From: JAUVHV01 sp964523875
GTDB taxonomy: Bacteria > Omnitrophota > Gorgyraeia > JABMRG01
Direction of reading: 5' to 3'
DNA length: 14,175 nt
NCBI GenBank assembly: GCA_964523875.1
Contig: CAZGAS010000031.1
Location: 1 to 14,175 of the forward strand
In this document: positions 1 through 6,703 of the stretch, one piece after another
Position numbering within the stretch: position 1 is the stretch's first letter
Layout of the letters: each line of letters opens with the position of its first letter
Notes under the pieces: generated by a model
The model's database searches: none
What the model saw: only the letters and a program-made list of their open reading frames with translations
Told to the model about the DNA's origin: nothing
Translations under genes and position numbers: made by a program

Positions 1-45
1 GGCAGGACAGTAGGTGCCGGTGTTATAAGTGAGATAATCAAATAA
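1..45 (+). CDS. tuf: Elongation factor Tu, C-terminal end (partial)
   Basis: The first 14 codons in frame 1 read GRTVGAGVISEIIK and end in TAA at 43-45. This is the conserved last strand of EF-Tu domain 3 (family pattern GRTVGAGVV, then a short charged tail). EF-Tu delivers aminoacyl-tRNA to the ribosome as a GTP complex. Only the tail is in the window; the rest lies to the left. A tuf gene directly before rpsJ is the common bacterial junction of the str and S10 operons, which supports the call despite the short length. The stop is one base from the rpsJ ATG, so the two genes are probably cotranscribed and translationally coupled, leaving no room for an rpsJ leader. Confidence 0.88.
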   Translation, partial: GRTVGAGVISEIIK

Positions 46-46
46 T

Positions 47-355
47 ATGAAAACAGAACAGAAAATAAGAATAAGGCTTAAGGCCTATGATCACAGGATT
101 CTTGATCAGGCGACAGCGGATATTGTAGAGACCGCCAAGAGGACAGGGGCGAGAATAGTCGGCCCTATACCATTGCCTACGAGAAGAGAAGATTATACGG
201 TTTTAAGAGGCCCGCACGTTGACAAAAAGTCAAGAGATCAGTATCAGGTCAAGACTCACAAGCGCCTGATAGATATTTTTGGCCCGACTGCAAAGACGAT
301 AGACGCTCTTAGGAAGTTGGATCTTGCAGCTGGTGTTGATGTTGAAATCAAATAA
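47..355 (+). CDS. rpsJ: 30S ribosomal protein S10
   Basis: The 102-residue product has the normal S10 length. It shows the family signature: an N-terminal KIRIRLKAYDHRILD strand-helix and GPIPLPTRREDYTVLRGPHVDKKSRDQ across the long loop that enters the 30S head near S3 and S14. S10 (NusE) is also a partner of NusB in transcription antitermination. The ATG follows the tuf stop by a single base and no clear Shine-Dalgarno is present, which suggests initiation by coupling to tuf. Because rpsJ abuts tuf, the E. coli-type S10 leader regulated by L4 cannot sit here. A long inverted repeat separates this gene from rplC. Confidence 0.97.
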   Translation: MKTEQKIRIRLKAYDHRILDQATADIVETAKRTGARIVGPIPLPTRREDYTVLRGPHVDKKSRDQYQVKTHKRLIDIFGPTAKTIDALRKLDLAAGVDVEIK

Positions 356-365
356 ATTATTTCGC

Positions 366-435
366 CCCTGTTTCTAATCCAAAGAGGACAGTGGGTTGTG
401 TTACACCCACCGTCCTCTTTGGATTAGAAACAGGG
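366..435. repeat. 70-nt near-perfect palindrome between rpsJ and rplC
   Basis: Positions 366-389 are the exact reverse complement of 412-435 (24 bp). After one A/C mismatch (390/411) a further 6 bp pair, 391-396 with 405-410, leaving an 8-nt loop at 397-404. In RNA this would be a 30-bp hairpin. No T-run follows it, so it does not look like an intrinsic terminator, and genes continue on the same strand. The outer end reads GAAACAGGGTCAGA, which recalls palindromes associated with REP-type (Y1) transposases; that link is inference. No target duplication is evident. Confidence 0.9.
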
Positions 436-457
436 TCAGAACAGATGGATATAACTT

Positions 458-1168
458 ATGATTAATGGTATCTTAGGAAAAAAATTAGGCATGACACAGA
501 TTTACAGCAAGGATGGGGCTGTTGTACCTGTAACTGTAATAGAGGCTGGCCCATGTACAGTATTACAGGTTAAGACCAAGACGCATGATGGGTATACATC
601 AGCCCAGATCGGCTTCGGCACTAAAAAGGAGAACAGGACCAATAAGCCTCAGATGGGCAGATTCAAGAAGATAAAGGTTGGCCCAGTCTCTTTTATCAAG
701 GAGATAATAGTTGATAGCGTTGAAGGCATCAAGGCCGCGGATAATGTAACAGTAGAGATCTTCACTCCCGGTGAGTACGTGGATATTACAGCCTCTACTA
801 TAGGAAAGGGCTTTCAGGGCGGTGTTAAGCGTTGGAATTGGAAACGCGGTCCCATGTCTCACGGTTCAAGGTCCCACAGGGCCCCCGGTTCTATAGGGGT
901 TACGGATCCACCGCGTGTTCTAAAAGGCAAGCATCTGCCAGGCCATATGGGCAACAGGAAGTTTACGGTTCAAGGCCTTGAGGTTATTGAATCTGATAAA
1001 GAAAAGAGCCTGCTTATTGTAAAAGGCGCGGTACCAGGGGCAAAGAATGGTTACCTTATTATTAACAAGTCAAAGAAGAAACAGAAGAAGGTTCTTAAAC
1101 CAAAGGCAGATCAAGCCCCTAAGAAGATAAACCCGCTTAAGCAGAGCAAGAAGAGCATGAAGAAATAG
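458..1168 (+). CDS. rplC: 50S ribosomal protein L3
   Basis: The 236-residue protein starts MINGILGKKLGMTQIY, the classic L3 N-terminus. Residues about 116-148 carry the loop that reaches toward the peptidyl transferase centre (GKGFQGGVKRW, then MSHGSRSHRAPGSIG). The core ends with LLIVKGAVPGAKNGYLII near residue 202. From about 204 a lysine-rich tail of some 30 residues follows, longer than typical bacterial L3 (about 205-215 aa). L3 is an early assembly protein of the 50S subunit. The ATG has only a weak upstream Shine-Dalgarno, and a 70-nt palindrome lies just before it. The next gene, rplD, starts 7 nt after the stop. Confidence 0.97.
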   Translation: MINGILGKKLGMTQIYSKDGAVVPVTVIEAGPCTVLQVKTKTHDGYTSAQIGFGTKKENRTNKPQMGRFKKIKVGPVSFIKEIIVDSVEGIKAADNVTVEIFTPGEYVDITASTIGKGFQGGVKRWNWKRGPMSHGSRSHRAPGSIGVTDPPRVLKGKHLPGHMGNRKFTVQGLEVIESDKEKSLLIVKGAVPGAKNGYLIINKSKKKQKKVLKPKADQAPKKINPLKQSKKSMKK

Positions 1169-1175
1169 GTGATAT

Positions 1176-1886
1176 ATGACTAATATTCCGGTGGTAGACA
1201 GCAAGGGTAAAAAAATAGATAGTCTTGGCTTGGATGAGAAGATATTCAACGGCAGGGTTAATAAGGCTATGTTGCAGCAGGTAGTTATCATGTACCTTGC
1301 CAACCAGCGTAAGTCTTTTGCGAAAGTAAAACAGAAAGACGAAGTCCGGGGAGGCGGTAGAAAACCCTGGAGGCAAAAAGGCACAGGAAGGGCACGAGCA
1401 GGCAGTATACGTTCTCCTTTATGGAGAGGCGGAGGGGTAACATTCGGACCTGAGCCAAAAGATTGGCATTATCAGGTCCCAAAAAAGATTAAGGGTCAGG
1501 CACTCCTGTCTTCTTTTAACGCCAAATTTAAGGAGAATAGCGTTACGATTATTGATGAGATCAAGCTTGAGTCTCATAAGACAAAAGATATGTTAAGCAT
1601 GCTTAAGGCTCTAAAGCTTGATACTGACAAGTTGATTATTATTTCCGGCAAATCCAACCTGAATCTGTTAAGAGCGTCTAAAAATATGAAAAAGGTTGTT
1701 CTTGTTAGGGCAGAAGATATAAACGCGTACCAGGTCTTAGTCAATGATAAGCTTTTACTTGAAACACAGGCCCTGAAGATTATAGAGAAACGGCTTACTC
1801 ACAAGGTTTCGCATAGCAAAAACGAGGCCAACGCGCTAAAACCCATGACAGCTAAGCCTGACGCAAAGGTGATAAAAAATGTATGA
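1176..1886 (+). CDS. rplD: 50S ribosomal protein L4
   Basis: The 236-residue protein has the L4 extended-loop signature at about residues 57-94: EVRGGGRKPWRQKGTGRARAG, then SIRSPLWRGGGVTFGPEP. This loop lines the peptide exit tunnel opposite L22. The C-terminal domain follows the usual Rossmann-like pattern (KLIIISG, VVLVRAEDINAYQVL). The last 20 or so residues extend past the usual 205-residue size. The ATG is preceded by AGGTGA at 1167-1172. Its 3' end overlaps rplW by 8 nt, implying coupled translation. In E. coli L4 represses its own operon; nothing here shows whether that holds. Confidence 0.97.
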   Translation: MTNIPVVDSKGKKIDSLGLDEKIFNGRVNKAMLQQVVIMYLANQRKSFAKVKQKDEVRGGGRKPWRQKGTGRARAGSIRSPLWRGGGVTFGPEPKDWHYQVPKKIKGQALLSSFNAKFKENSVTIIDEIKLESHKTKDMLSMLKALKLDTDKLIIISGKSNLNLLRASKNMKKVVLVRAEDINAYQVLVNDKLLLETQALKIIEKRLTHKVSHSKNEANALKPMTAKPDAKVIKNV

Positions 1887-2166
1887 AAGCCCGCATGATA
1901 TAATTAAAAGTTTATTAAGAACTGAAAAAGGCACTCGCCTTATGCAGGAGAACAAGTATCTTTTCTGGGTAGGCGAAAGATCCAATAAGATACAAATAAA
2001 AAAGGCGGTTGAGGAGATTTACAAGGTACATGTTAAGGCGGTAAATACACTTGGTGTTAAGCCAAAACCAAAACGCGTAAGGCATAAACTGGGCAAGACC
2101 TCTCCGTGGAAGAAGGCTATGGTGACAATTAAAAGCGGTGAATCAATAGAGATGGCAACAAGCTAG
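1879..2166 (+). CDS. rplW: 50S ribosomal protein L23
   Basis: The 95-residue product matches the L23 family in length and motifs: DIIKSLLRTEKGTRLM at the start, KIQIKKAVEEIYKVHVKAVNTLGVK in the middle and SPWKKAMVTIKSGESIE near the end. L23 sits at the mouth of the exit tunnel, where trigger factor and the signal recognition particle dock; the Glu in TEK (residue 16) probably corresponds to the trigger-factor-binding Glu18 of E. coli. The start overlaps rplD by 8 nt and has AAAGGTGA at 1866-1873 as Shine-Dalgarno. Downstream, an 88-nt spacer holding a heptad-repeat palindrome separates it from rplB. Confidence 0.96.
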   Translation: MYESPHDIIKSLLRTEKGTRLMQENKYLFWVGERSNKIQIKKAVEEIYKVHVKAVNTLGVKPKPKRVRHKLGKTSPWKKAMVTIKSGESIEMATS

Positions 2167-2239
2167 ATTTCGTATTGCGTGATGCGTATTACGTTTAAGT
2201 GTTTATGCAATACTCAATATGCACGACGCACAACGAAAT
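2167..2239. repeat. Heptad-repeat palindrome, copy A1 (rplW-rplB)
   Basis: The left arm has three in-register 7-bp units: GTATTGC at 2172, GTGATGC at 2179 and GTATTAC at 2186. The centre is GTTTAAGTGTTTAT at 2193-2206. The right arm has four complementary-type units: GCAATAC at 2207, TCAATAT at 2214, GCACGAC at 2221 and GCACAAC at 2228. The ends form a 7-bp inverted repeat (2167-2173 with 2233-2239). The element fills the rplW-rplB junction except for the last 15 nt, which hold the rplB ribosome binding site. Confidence 0.85.
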
Positions 2240-2254
2240 TAAGGATAAAACAAG

Positions 2255-3091
2255 ATGAGAATGAAAACAAAAAAACCGATCACACCAGGGCAGCGTTGGG
2301 CTACAGTTGCGTCTTTCCAGGAGTTGACCACAAATAAGCCTTTTAAGCCGTTGACAGTGGCCTTAAGAAGTAAAGGCGGCAGAAACTCCAATGGTAGGGT
2401 GACAATGAGGTACAGGGGTGGCGGCCATAAGAGACGGTTGCGCCTGATTGATTTCAAAAGAGATAAATTTGACATGCCCGCGACTGTGGTTTCCATAGAG
2501 TATGACCCAAATCGTTCGGCCAGGATCGCGCTTGTAGAATATAAAGATGGTGAAAAGAGGTATATAATAGCACCGGTAGGGCTTACAGTAGGAGTAAACA
2601 TAATATCAGGTGAATCAGCGGATATAAAGACCGGTAACTCCACGTCTTTACGCAGAATACCACCTAGTACACAGATACATAATATTGAATTGGCCAAGGG
2701 TAAAGGCGGCCAGATTGTACGCAGTGCGGGGGGTTCAGCTCAGATTATGGCTAAAGATAGTAAATACGCGCATCTTCGGCTTCCATCCAGCGAGATAAGA
2801 TTGATAAGCCTTGATTGCAGCGCGACTATAGGCCAGATAGGTAATATAGAACATGATAGTATCTCTCTTGGCAAGGCAGGACGTAGCAGGTGGCTTGGCC
2901 GAAGGTCAAAGGTAAGAGGCGTCGCGAAGAATCCTGTAGATCATCCGCATGGTGGCGGAGAAGGTAAAACATCAGGCGGCAGGCATCCCTGCACGCCATG
3001 GGGTAAGCCTACAAAAGGCTACAAGACCAGAAAGCGTAAGAAGAATACTAATAAATTCATAGTCAAGCGAAGAAAAAGTAAAAAGGAGTAG
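2255..3091 (+). CDS. rplB: 50S ribosomal protein L2
   Basis: The 278-residue protein has standard L2 length. The N-terminal part shows KPITPGQRW and GGRNSNGRVTMRYRGGGHKRRLRLIDFKR; the central OB and SH3-like domains follow. Residues 226-245 (NPVDHPHGGGEGKTSGGRHP) and WGKPTKGYKTR form the extension near the peptidyl transferase centre, including the conserved histidine at about 230 (E. coli His229). L2 binds 23S rRNA and is needed for subunit association. The chosen ATG has AAGGA at 2241-2245; a second in-frame ATG at 2261 is possible but leaves a long 15-nt spacing. rpsS begins 5 nt after the stop. Confidence 0.97.
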   Translation: MRMKTKKPITPGQRWATVASFQELTTNKPFKPLTVALRSKGGRNSNGRVTMRYRGGGHKRRLRLIDFKRDKFDMPATVVSIEYDPNRSARIALVEYKDGEKRYIIAPVGLTVGVNIISGESADIKTGNSTSLRRIPPSTQIHNIELAKGKGGQIVRSAGGSAQIMAKDSKYAHLRLPSSEIRLISLDCSATIGQIGNIEHDSISLGKAGRSRWLGRRSKVRGVAKNPVDHPHGGGEGKTSGGRHPCTPWGKPTKGYKTRKRKKNTNKFIVKRRKSKKE

Positions 3092-3096
3092 AAAAA

Positions 3097-3381
3097 TTGG
3101 GCAGATCACTTAAAAAAGGGCCGTATGCTGATCCCAGGCTTATTGAGAAGGTTGAAAAGATAAAGAGGCTTGGAGACAGGAAACCTATAAAAACATGGTC
3201 GCGCAGGTCTACTATACTGCCGGACTTTATAGGGCTTACATTCTCTATACATAATGGAAAAAGTTTTGTATCAGTCTTTATAACTGAAAATATGGTTGGC
3301 CATAAACTCGGAGAGTTCGCGCATACCAGGTTATTTCGAAAACATGGTTCACACACTGATAAAACCGCAGGTCTTAAGTAG
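3097..3381 (+). CDS. rpsS: 30S ribosomal protein S19
   Basis: The 94-residue product is a typical S19: GRSLKKGPYADPRLIEKVEKI at the N-terminus, then TWSRRSTILPDFIGLTFSIHNGKSFVSVFITENMVGHKLGEFAHTR in adjoining segments, and FRKHGSH near the end. S19 sits in the 30S head and pairs with S13 near the A site. The start is TTG at 3097, supported by AAGGAG at 3083-3088 with 8-nt spacing and by the family N-terminus (normally MGRS or MPRS); no ATG is available nearby. It lies in a tight run between rplB and rplV. Confidence 0.96.
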   Translation: MGRSLKKGPYADPRLIEKVEKIKRLGDRKPIKTWSRRSTILPDFIGLTFSIHNGKSFVSVFITENMVGHKLGEFAHTRLFRKHGSHTDKTAGLK

Positions 3382-3396
3382 AGGAAAAGCAAAAAG

Positions 3397-3900
3397 ATGA
3401 TATCAAAGGCAATCGCAAAATATTTGAGAATTTCTCCAAGGAAGGTAAGGACAGTTATAGCCCTTATTAAAGATAAGCATGTGGATGAGGCTATAGGCAT
3501 TCTGAGCCTGACAAATAAGAAAGCTTCCTTTTTGCTTCTTAAGGTGCTGAATTCAGCAATTGCCAACGCGAAACGCTTTCCAAATATGCAGCAGGAAAAT
3601 TTATACATATCAGATATATATGCGAATGGCGGGCCGCTCTTGAAGAGAACTATGGCGGGAGCTATGGGGCGCGCTAGTGTCATAAGAAAGACGACATCCC
3701 ATATTACAATAGAGCTTGATATGAAACAACCTAAGATATTGGAGCAGGCGGCAGGGAATAAAAATTTAAAGGTAAAAAAGGCAAAGATAACCAAAAACGT
3801 TATTACTAAGAAGAAAACAGTGGTTAAAAAACCTGAGGTCAAAAAGGTTCATAAAAAAACTAAGAAAAAGGCAAGAGAAGGAGTAAAAAGTGGGGCATAA
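3397..3900 (+). CDS. rplV: 50S ribosomal protein L22 with long basic C-terminal tail
   Basis: Residues 1-109 are a complete L22: YLRISPRKVRTVIALIK at the start, the beta-hairpin that reaches into the exit tunnel (GGPLLKRTMAGAMGRASVI at about 78-96) and the terminal SHITIEL strand. Typical bacterial L22 ends there, at about 110 residues. Here another 58 residues follow, rich in lysine and valine, with repeated short KK-containing words; it is likely disordered and RNA-binding. The tail is one continuous frame ending at TAA 3898-3900. The last 11 nt overlap rpsC, so the rpsC Shine-Dalgarno lies inside the tail code. GAGGAAA at 3381-3387 is the likely ribosome binding site. Confidence 0.96.
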   Translation: MISKAIAKYLRISPRKVRTVIALIKDKHVDEAIGILSLTNKKASFLLLKVLNSAIANAKRFPNMQQENLYISDIYANGGPLLKRTMAGAMGRASVIRKTTSHITIELDMKQPKILEQAAGNKNLKVKKAKITKNVITKKKTVVKKPEVKKVHKKTKKKAREGVKSGA

Positions 3901-4573
3901 ATCACACCCGTATGGATTGAGAGTTGGTTTTATATATACATGGAAATCGCGATGGTTCGCGAAGAAGAAGGATTTTTCTAACCTGCTCTTAGAGGATGTT
4001 AATATAAAGAAGTATATCTTTAAAACATTTAAAACCGCGGCCATTTCCAAGATAGAGATCGAAAGAGCGAGTGAAAGAGTCAGGGTTATTATATTCAGTG
4101 CGAGGCCGGGTATAATTATCGGGCGCAAAGGCGCTGATATTGACAGGCTCAGAGAAGACCTGAATAAATTAACAGATAAAGAGATATATATAGATATAAA
4201 AGAGATAAAGAAACCATATATAGAGGCGCAGCTTGTTGCCGAGAATATCGCTTACCAGCTTGAGAAGAGAATAGCATTCAGGCGCGCTATGAAGAGGGCG
4301 CTCCAGCAGGCAATGGAGTCAGGCGCCGGAGGCATAAGGCTCCAGTGCGCGGGGAGATTAGGCGGAGCGGAGATTGCCCGTACTGAAAGTTACAGGCGTG
4401 GCAGCATACCGTTGCAGACCTTCAGAGCGGATATTGACTATGGTTTTACCGAGGCTCATACTACTTATGGGTGTATCGGTGTTAAGGTATGGATATATAA
4501 AGGTGATATAATGCCGGAGAAAGAAAAAGTGAAGGAGTTGGATCAAGATGGTCTTGATGCCCAAAAGAGTTAA
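3890..4573 (+). CDS. rpsC: 30S ribosomal protein S3
   Basis: The 227-residue protein begins MGHKSHPYGLRVGFIYTWKSRWF, the family N-terminus (usually MGQKVNPxGxRLG). A KH-type RNA-binding motif lies at about 74-84 (GIIIGRKGADI), and the C-terminal domain contains GRLGGAEIARTE and GSIPLQTFRADIDYG. S3 forms part of the mRNA entry channel and its helicase activity. The start is GTG at 3890, supported by AAGGAG at 3878-3883 with 6-nt spacing. It overlaps rplV by 11 nt and rplP by 26 nt, one of the longest overlaps in the operon. Confidence 0.97.
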   Translation: MGHKSHPYGLRVGFIYTWKSRWFAKKKDFSNLLLEDVNIKKYIFKTFKTAAISKIEIERASERVRVIIFSARPGIIIGRKGADIDRLREDLNKLTDKEIYIDIKEIKKPYIEAQLVAENIAYQLEKRIAFRRAMKRALQQAMESGAGGIRLQCAGRLGGAEIARTESYRRGSIPLQTFRADIDYGFTEAHTTYGCIGVKVWIYKGDIMPEKEKVKELDQDGLDAQKS

Positions 4574-4964
4574 GTATCGCAAAGCCCATAGAGGACGTCG
4601 TTGTGGTATGGCAATGTCCGGAAACGCCATAAGTTTTGGTGAGCACGGACTGCAGGCGCTTGAGAACGCGTGGCTTACCAATACGCAGATAGAAGCAGCT
4701 CGTGTCGCACTGACCAGGCATACAAACAGAGGCGGCAAGGTATGGATAAGAGTCTTTCCTGATAAGCCAGTAACAAAACAGGCAGCTGAGACAAGGATGG
4801 GTAAGGGTAAGGGTATGCCTGAGACATGGGTAGCTGTTATAAGAAGAGCGCGTATACTATTTGAGATAGAGGGCCTGCCTGAAGAGATGGCACGAGAGGC
4901 TATGAGGTTAGCCGCGAGTAAACTGCCCTTTAGGACTAAATTTATATCAAGGAGGCATATATGA
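4548..4964 (+). CDS. rplP: 50S ribosomal protein L16
   Basis: The 138-residue product has normal L16 length. It starts MVLMPKRVKYRKAHRGR and shows GEHGLQALENAWLTNTQIEAAR, RVFPDKPVTKQAAETRMGKGKG and ARILFEIEGLPEEMAREAMRLAASKLP. L16 is a late-assembling protein that helps position the A-site tRNA. The ATG at 4548 is chosen because AAGGAG (4532-4537) lies 10 nt upstream; TTG 4554 and ATG 4557 are alternatives matching the more usual MLMPKR start but with longer spacing. The stop codon overlaps the rpmC start as ATGA. Confidence 0.96.
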   Translation: MVLMPKRVKYRKAHRGRRCGMAMSGNAISFGEHGLQALENAWLTNTQIEAARVALTRHTNRGGKVWIRVFPDKPVTKQAAETRMGKGKGMPETWVAVIRRARILFEIEGLPEEMAREAMRLAASKLPFRTKFISRRHI

Positions 4965-5155
4965 AGCCTCAGGATCTACGGAACATGACCAAGGATGAGC
5001 TCAAACATAAGATACTATCGTTAAAGGAGGAGCTTTCAAAGCTCTTGTTCCAGGCAAAGACAGGTACTATCGAAAAATCAGCTAACATTGCACATATAAA
5101 GAAGGATGTAGCGAGAATAAAGACAATATTAAAGGAAGAATCTCATGCAAAATGA
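4961..5155 (+). CDS. rpmC: 50S ribosomal protein L29
   Basis: The 64-residue protein is a typical two-helix L29: MKPQDLRNMTKDELKHKILSLKEELSKLLFQAKTG, then NIAHIKKDVARIKTILKE. L29 lies beside L23 near the tunnel exit. A strong AAGGAGG at 4949-4955 precedes the ATG, whose first bases overlap the rplP stop (ATGA). The 3' end overlaps rpsQ by 11 nt. Confidence 0.95.
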   Translation: MKPQDLRNMTKDELKHKILSLKEELSKLLFQAKTGTIEKSANIAHIKKDVARIKTILKEESHAK

Positions 5156-5420
5156 TAAGAAGGATACATGCAAAAGGCGCAAACAGTTCACAGGCCTGGT
5201 TTCAAGCGATAAGATGGACAAGACCATTGTTGTTAAGGTGATGAGCCTGAGTAAGCACGCTATGTACAAAAAAGTAATCAAGCGGTATACGAAATTCAAG
5301 GTTCATGACGAGAAAAACGTTGCTAAGGCCGGTGATACTGTAAAGATAATAGAGACCAGGCCCCTTTCGAAAGAAAAGAGATGGCGCCTGTATGAAGTGG
5401 TGGAGGCAACTAAAAAATGA
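5145..5420 (+). CDS. rpsQ: 30S ribosomal protein S17
   Basis: The 91-residue product has the S17 OB-fold signature: RKQFTGLVSSDKMDKTIVVKV, KRYTKFKVHDE and GDTVKIIETRPLSKEKRWRL. S17 is a primary binder of 16S rRNA 5' domain. The ATG lies inside the end of rpmC (11-nt overlap), with AAGGAA at 5132-5137 as Shine-Dalgarno. Its stop TGA overlaps the rplN start as ATGA. Confidence 0.95.
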   Translation: MQNDKKDTCKRRKQFTGLVSSDKMDKTIVVKVMSLSKHAMYKKVIKRYTKFKVHDEKNVAKAGDTVKIIETRPLSKEKRWRLYEVVEATKK

Positions 5421-5785
5421 TACAGATGAGAACAATATTAGATGTTGCCGATAATACCGGAGCAAGAAAAGCATCCTGCATAAAGGTATTTGGGCGTTCA
5501 GCTAAGCAATACGCTCATATCGGTGATATTATAACGTGTAATATTAAAGAGTCTACGCCTGAAGCGACAGTGAAAAAGGGTGAGGTTGTTAAGGCTGTTA
5601 TCGTAAGGACCTGCCATCCGATAAAGAGGAAGGATGGTTCTCGTTTGAAATTTGATAAGAACGCGTGTGTTATTATTGACGCTACAGGTAACCCTCTTGG
5701 CACAAGAATTTTTGGCCCTATTGCCCGTGAATTGCGGGAAAGAGAATTTATGAAGATAGTATCATTAGCGCCTGAAGTTATTTAG
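5417..5785 (+). CDS. rplN: 50S ribosomal protein L14
   Basis: The 122-residue protein has exactly the usual L14 size and starts MIQMRTILDVADNTGARKASCI, with later motifs VKKGEVVKAVIVRTCHPIKRKDG, GTRIFGPIARELRE and the final KIVSLAPEVI. L14 lies at the subunit interface and contacts L19 and 16S rRNA. GGAGG at 5402-5406 precedes the ATG, which overlaps the rpsQ stop. A 173-nt A/T-rich spacer follows before rplX, the longest intergenic region in the window. Confidence 0.97.
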   Translation: MIQMRTILDVADNTGARKASCIKVFGRSAKQYAHIGDIITCNIKESTPEATVKKGEVVKAVIVRTCHPIKRKDGSRLKFDKNACVIIDATGNPLGTRIFGPIARELREREFMKIVSLAPEVI

Positions 5786-5806
5786 TAGTTAAGTTATAGA
5801 CATAAA

Positions 5807-5930
5807 GTATTAAATATTAAGTATTAAATATTAAATAAAGGTAAGGCATTGAGATTAGAGTATAAGCTATGTAAAATTAGGATTTTACATAATGCTTAAT
5901 TTTTACAACTTAATACTGAATACTAAACAT
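5807..5930. repeat. A/T-rich heptad-repeat palindrome, type B (rplN-rplX)
   Basis: The left arm is a 14-bp unit repeated twice: GTATTAA then ATATTAA at 5807-5820, and again at 5821-5834. The right arm carries the complementary heptads TTAATAC (5910) and TGAATAC (5917), then TAAACAT (5924). Between the arms lies an inner hairpin: TATGTAAAA at 5868-5876 pairs with 5883-5891 around a 6-nt loop, extended by AAGC (5864-5867) with GCTT (5894-5897) across a 2-nt bulge. The architecture matches the type A elements but the heptad word differs in its last two bases. Confidence 0.7.
5849..5877 (+). promoter_or_regulatory. Possible sigma-70-like promoter upstream of rplX (weak)
   Basis: TTGAGA at 5849-5854 and TAAAAT at 5872-5877 are separated by 17 nt, which fits a housekeeping promoter and would serve rplX onward. 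The region is very A/T-rich and the -10 box overlaps the inner hairpin of the repeat, so a chance match is quite possible. Confidence 0.2.
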
Positions 5931-5958
5931 AGATAGAGTTTATGACAAAGGACTAAGC

Positions 5959-6109
5959 ATGAAGATAANNNNNNNNNNNNNNNNNNNNNNNNNNNNNNNN
6001 NNNNNNNNNNNNNNNNNNNNNNNNNNNNNNNNNNNNNNNNNNNNNNNNNNNNNNNNNNNNNNNNNNNNCGAAGGCAAGGATCTGCAAAAACTGCAAAGAG
6101 ACAATTTAG
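5959..6109 (+). CDS. rplX: 50S ribosomal protein L24, interrupted by an assembly gap
   Basis: Both ends are visible. The start is ATG at 5959 (reading M-K-I), with AAAGGA at 5947-5952 and 6-nt spacing. After the gap (5969-6068) the frame reads KARICKNCKETI and stops at TAG 6107-6109; this is the zinc-ribbon-like L24 C-terminus (usually RVCKKCGE). L24 is an assembly initiator on 23S rRNA. The order rplN-rplX-rplE also demands L24 here. With 100 N the two ends are not in the same frame and total only about 50 codons, against about 100 for the family, so the gap must really be larger than drawn. Most of the protein is unseen. Confidence 0.85.
5969..6068. other. Assembly gap of 100 N inside rplX
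   Basis: Exactly 100 N, a conventional placeholder rather than a measured length. Comparison with L24 family length suggests the missing sequence is roughly 250 bases. Confidence 0.95.
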
Positions 6110-6124
6110 AGAATGGTGGATTGA

Positions 6125-6694
6125 ATGAATGCTGATATAGTAGTAGGTAAAAAATCGAGATTGCAGGATAAGTATACAAACGAAATAATCCCGGCCATGG
6201 TCGAGAAGTTTGGGTACAAAAATAATTTACAAGTCCCATGTATTACAAAAATCACTGTTAATATGGGCATAGGATTAGGCGCACAGGATGTGAAGCTTGT
6301 TGAAGACGCTCAAAAGGAGCTGGCTCAACTTGTAGGGCAGAGGCCTGTTATGACCAGAGCCAAGAAGGCTATTTCGAATTTTAAACTAAGAAAAGGCTTG
6401 CCCATAGGCGTTGCCGTGACATTACGGGGCAGAAAGATGTATGAGTTTCTTGACCGTTTAATAAATATAGCATTGCCAAGAATTAGAGATTTTCGTGGTA
6501 TATCACTTAAATCTTTTGATGGAAATGGTAATTATTCACTTGGCATAACCGAGCATACTATATTTCCTGAACTTGATATAGATAAAGTGACTAATGTTAA
6601 AGGCATGACAGTAACATTAACGATTGCTAGGACTAATGTCAAGGCATCACAGGAATTATTGAAACTGTTTGGTATGCCTTTTGTACAGAAATAG
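6125..6694 (+). CDS. rplE: 50S ribosomal protein L5
   Basis: The 189-residue product is a full L5: RLQDKYTNEIIPAMVEKFGYKN at the N-terminus, ITKITVNMGIG, GQRPVMTRAKKAISNFKLRKGLPIG, and the C-terminal half with RDFRGISLKSFDGNGNYSLGI and TEHTIFPELDIDKV. L5 binds 5S rRNA and contacts the P-site tRNA and S13 across the B1b bridge. The ATG follows GGTGGA at 6115-6120, 15 nt after the rplX stop. The stop TAG overlaps the Shine-Dalgarno of rpsN. Confidence 0.97.
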   Translation: MNADIVVGKKSRLQDKYTNEIIPAMVEKFGYKNNLQVPCITKITVNMGIGLGAQDVKLVEDAQKELAQLVGQRPVMTRAKKAISNFKLRKGLPIGVAVTLRGRKMYEFLDRLINIALPRIRDFRGISLKSFDGNGNYSLGITEHTIFPELDIDKVTNVKGMTVTLTIARTNVKASQELLKLFGMPFVQK

Positions 6695-6703
6695 GAGTTT
6701 AGA

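Noticed and set aside
366..435. Intrinsic terminator after rpsJ
   Set aside because: The stem is long enough but no T-run follows, and the operon continues in the same direction with no visible promoter.
2172..2234. CRISPR array for the 7-bp repeat regions
   Set aside because: Units are 7 bp with no spacers, arms are inverted relative to each other, and no cas gene is present.
3063..3842. A 259-codon open frame on the minus strand opposite rpsS and rplV
   Set aside because: The + strand codes for two unmistakable ribosomal proteins here. The antisense product has no recognisable domain and reflects the codon bias of the sense genes.
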